A stretch of DNA of 7,800 nt from Alphaproteobacteria bacterium (GTDB lineage: Bacteria > Pseudomonadota > Alphaproteobacteria > UBA828), in contig JAPYQV010000109.1 of assembly GCA_029937205.1 (NCBI GenBank), positions 1 through 7,800 of the forward strand, in the 5' to 3' direction. Positions 5,927 through 7,800 of this stretch are shown one piece after another. The notes under the pieces were generated by a model that was not told where the DNA came from, searched no databases, and worked only from the letters and a program-made list of their open reading frames with translations. Numbering within the stretch: the stretch's first letter is position 1; every line of letters starts with the position of its first letter. Made by a program: the position numbers and the translations under genes.

Positions 5927-6730
5927 ATGGCCAATCCCGGCGGCAAGCCAAACCCACCCCCGCCGCGCTTTGCCGGCGCGTTGCGCCGCCACGCCCTGTT
6001 CGCGCCACCGCTCTCCTTTCTCCTCTTGGTGCTCAGCACCTTACGCGATCTGGTGCCAATCATCGCCGTCATCGCGGTCTTTCAACTCGCCATCCTCCGC
6101 CAGCCCTTTCCCAATCTCGCGGAAATATTGGTCGGCATGGTTTTTGTCATGTTCGGTCTGGCGCTCTTCGTCAAGGGCCTGGAAATGGGCCTCTTTCCGC
6201 TCGGCGAGGGCTTGGCGCAGGATTTCGCCCGCAAGGGCAGCCTCTTCTGGCTGCTGCTCTTTTCCTTCGCCCTCGGTTTTGGCACCACCGTGGCCGAGCC
6301 CGCCCTCATCGCCGTCACGGCGGTGGCCGGGCGGACGGCGGCGGAGGCTGGTGTCATCGAGTCCAACGCCGAGGCAGCAAATAGCTTTGCCCTGGGTTTG
6401 CGCTATACGGTGGCGGTTTCCGCCGGCGCCGGGATCGCCCTTGGCGTGCTCCGAATCATCAAGGGTTGGCCGGTCCATTGGCTGATTATTCCGGGCTATA
6501 TCATCGCCGTGATCCTCTCCTTTTTCGCACCGGAAGAAATCATCGGCATCGCATTTGATGCGGGCGGTGTGACGACCTCCACCATCACCGTGCCACTGGT
6601 GACGGCGCTCGGCGTCGGTCTCTCCACCGTGATCCGCGGGCGCAATCCGCTGATCGACGGCTTCGGCCTGATCGCCTTCGCCTGCCTGACGCCGATCCTC
6701 TTCGTGCTGGTATACGGCATGCTGATGTAA
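5927..6730 (+). CDS. DUF1538 family membrane protein, first paralogue
   Basis: This 267-aa polytopic inner-membrane protein belongs, by pattern, to the DUF1538 family of unknown function. The N-terminus (1-28) is proline- and arginine-rich. Hydrophobic segments fill most of 29-267. Family blocks are [18 protein letters not shown] (77-94), [14 protein letters not shown] (117-130), [11 protein letters not shown] (175-185) and [14 protein letters not shown] (210-223), ending in LIDGFGLIA. Many family members, as I recall, have two such domains in one chain; here the second domain is the next gene. The start is uncertain: ATG 5927 is used, but TTG 5918 is in frame, and neither has a clear Shine-Dalgarno. 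Its stop is directly followed by the GTG of the next gene. With the P-II gene downstream, a transporter or channel role is likely but unproven. Confidence 0.85.
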   Translation: MANPGGKPNPPPPRFAGALRRHALFAPPLSFLLLVLSTLRDLVPIIAVIAVFQLAILRQPFPNLAEILVGMVFVMFGLALFVKGLEMGLFPLGEGLAQDFARKGSLFWLLLFSFALGFGTTVAEPALIAVTAVAGRTAAEAGVIESNAEAANSFALGLRYTVAVSAGAGIALGVLRIIKGWPVHWLIIPGYIIAVILSFFAPEEIIGIAFDAGGVTTSTITVPLVTALGVGLSTVIRGRNPLIDGFGLIAFACLTPILFVLVYGMLM

Positions 6731-7525
6731 GTGGCGGGGATGGGATTTTTCGAAAATATCGGCGCCGTAATCCTGGAGACCCTGCTTGATCTCGCGCCCC
6801 TGGTTGGGCTGGTTCTGTTTTTTCAGATCATCGTCATCCGCAAGCGTCTGGCCAATTGGCGCCGTGTCGTGATCGGTTTTATCTATGTCATCATCGGCCT
6901 GTCGCTGTTCCTGATCGGTCTGCAATCGGCGCTGTTTCCGCTTGGCGAGACGATGGCGCGCCAGCTTACCGATCCTGAGTTTCTTGGCCTCGTCGAGGGG
7001 GTGGCGGGCGCCTGGTACGATTATCTCTGGGTCTATATCTTCGCCGCCGCCATCGGCTTCGGCACCACCATCGCCGAGCCCGCCTTGATCGCAGTGGCGG
7101 GCAAGGCGGGCTCCGTTTCCGGCGGCACCGTCAATCCCTGGGGCCTCAGATTTGCCGTGGCGCTCGGCGTTTCCGTGGGCGTCACCCTCGGCGCCTTCCG
7201 TATCGTCACCGGCATTCCGCTCCACTGGTTCATCATGGCCGGCTACGCCATCGTTATTGTGCAAACTTTCTTCGCTCCCCGCTCGATCATCCCGCTGGCC
7301 TATGATTCGGGTGGTGTCACCACTTCCACCGTCACTGTGCCTCTGGTCGCGGCGCTTGGCCTCGGCCTTGCCGCCAACGTGCCAGGGCGCAGCCCCTTGA
7401 TCGACGGCTTCGGCCTGATCGCCTTGGCCAGCGTATTCCCAATCATCGCCGTGCTCGGCTATGCACAGCTCACCGCCCGTCTCACACGAAAGCGGAAGCC
7501 CGGCGATTCGACTGAAAGGACGTAA
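6731..7525 (+). CDS. DUF1538 family membrane protein, second paralogue
   Basis: This 264-aa polytopic membrane protein is clearly a paralogue of the gene before it. It shares FPLGE (69-73), [14 protein letters not shown] (109-122), FRIVTGIPLHW (156-166), YDSGGVTTSTVTVPLV (191-206) and LIDGFGLIA, in the same order. Between the first two blocks it carries a longer segment (about 74-100) than its partner. It has no proline-rich N-terminus and ends in a basic, polar tail (LTRKRKPGDSTERT). The GTG at 6731 abuts the upstream TAA with no gap, suggesting stop-restart translation; ATG 6740 is an alternative. The two proteins probably form a heteromeric pseudo-twofold unit equivalent to a fused two-domain DUF1538 protein, which is inference. 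Confidence 0.85.
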   Translation: MAGMGFFENIGAVILETLLDLAPLVGLVLFFQIIVIRKRLANWRRVVIGFIYVIIGLSLFLIGLQSALFPLGETMARQLTDPEFLGLVEGVAGAWYDYLWVYIFAAAIGFGTTIAEPALIAVAGKAGSVSGGTVNPWGLRFAVALGVSVGVTLGAFRIVTGIPLHWFIMAGYAIVIVQTFFAPRSIIPLAYDSGGVTTSTVTVPLVAALGLGLAANVPGRSPLIDGFGLIALASVFPIIAVLGYAQLTARLTRKRKPGDSTERT

Positions 7526-7526
7526 C

Positions 7527-7800
7527 ATGAAATTCAAACTCGTGATGGCGCTCGTCGACGATAGCGAGACCGAGGCCGTGCTCGACGCCGGACGCCGGGC
7601 CGGCGCGACCGGGGCCACTATTATCACCCGTTGCCGGGGGGAGGGCTTGCAGCCCGAAAAAACGTTTCTGGGCTTGAGCCTGACCGGCCAACGGGACATT
7701 CTCCTGTTTGTCGTCGAAGAGCATCTCGCACGGGTGATTTTGGAAGAGATCGCCACGGTGGGCGCTTTCGAGGAAAGGTCCGGCAGCGGCATCGCCATCC
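7527..7800 (+). CDS. P-II family signalling protein, C-terminus cut by window edge
   Basis: The first 91 residues are visible. The order fits P-II: strand KFKLVMALVDD (2-12), helix ETEAVLDAGRRAG (14-26), strand GATIITRCRGEG (29-40), a short loop with EKTFLGLSLTGQ (44-55), strand RDILLFVVE (56-64), helix HLARVILEEIATVG (66-79), and a B-loop-like SGSGIAI (85-91). P-II proteins are small trimers that bind ATP/ADP and often 2-oxoglutarate and control transporters or enzymes. The canonical T-loop with its uridylylated tyrosine is absent: the loop is short and has no tyrosine. This is therefore a divergent P-II, not GlnB/GlnK. The ATG at 7527 has GAAAGGA 6 nt upstream and lies 1 bp after the stop of the second DUF1538 gene, so all three form one operon. 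A canonical full length would leave about 20 residues outside the window. Confidence 0.88.
   Translation, partial: MKFKLVMALVDDSETEAVLDAGRRAGATGATIITRCRGEGLQPEKTFLGLSLTGQRDILLFVVEEHLARVILEEIATVGAFEERSGSGIAI

Noticed and set aside
5767..6072. N-terminal extension of the SnoaL-like gene to 6072.
   Set aside because: The ATG at 5766 has a strong Shine-Dalgarno and begins the domain; the extension overlaps the start of the divergent DUF1538 gene.
6041..7798. A 585-codon open frame on the minus strand, antisense to the DUF1538 and P-II genes.
   Set aside because: It is a shadow of three well-supported plus-strand genes. Its composition (many D, G, H, Q, R) and internal repetition are explained by the two paralogous DUF1538 genes on the other strand, and it matches no family I know.

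Overview
The window looks like chromosomal DNA of an alphaproteobacterium. It is GC-rich (about 60% by eye), with short intergenic gaps and overlapping genes. It carries an ELM1-family gene typical of that class, and a perfect TTAA-N7-TTAAC motif of the alphaproteobacterial cell-cycle regulator CtrA. I see no rRNA, tRNA, CRISPR array, insertion sequence or phage gene. The genus cannot be read from this sequence.

Layout, left to right. (1) Positions 1-1669, minus strand: a two-gene unit, a DMT/EamA drug-metabolite transporter followed with a 4-bp ATGA overlap by an ELM1 (DUF1022) family gene that runs off the left edge. (2) Positions 1670-1973: an AT-richer spacer with a plausible minus-strand promoter for the transporter. 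(3) Positions 1974-3035, plus: a 353-aa soluble, mostly helical protein that I do not recognise. (4) Positions 3036-3106: a short spacer with four TTAA half-sites, including the perfect CtrA motif, just in front of (5) a DUF454/YbaN-type small membrane protein (3107-3565) that may be translated from a leaderless message. (6) Positions 3676-5146, plus: a GNAT acetyltransferase and a class I SAM-dependent methyltransferase in one short operon. (7) Positions 5147-5370: a structured convergent spacer with an AT-rich palindrome pair, two diverged copies of a roughly 50-bp repeat, and two overlapping hairpins. (8) Positions 5371-5766, minus: a SnoaL/NTF2-like protein. (9) Positions 5927-7800, plus: two tandem DUF1538 membrane-protein genes followed by a P-II family gene cut by the right edge.

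The most interesting system is the last one. Two paralogous membrane proteins of unknown function sit immediately upstream of a divergent P-II signalling protein. P-II proteins commonly gate transporters, so the three genes probably form a P-II-controlled membrane transport or channel system of unknown substrate. The remaining genes look like ordinary housekeeping or accessory enzymes, except for the unrecognised 353-aa protein and the CtrA-linked DUF454 gene.
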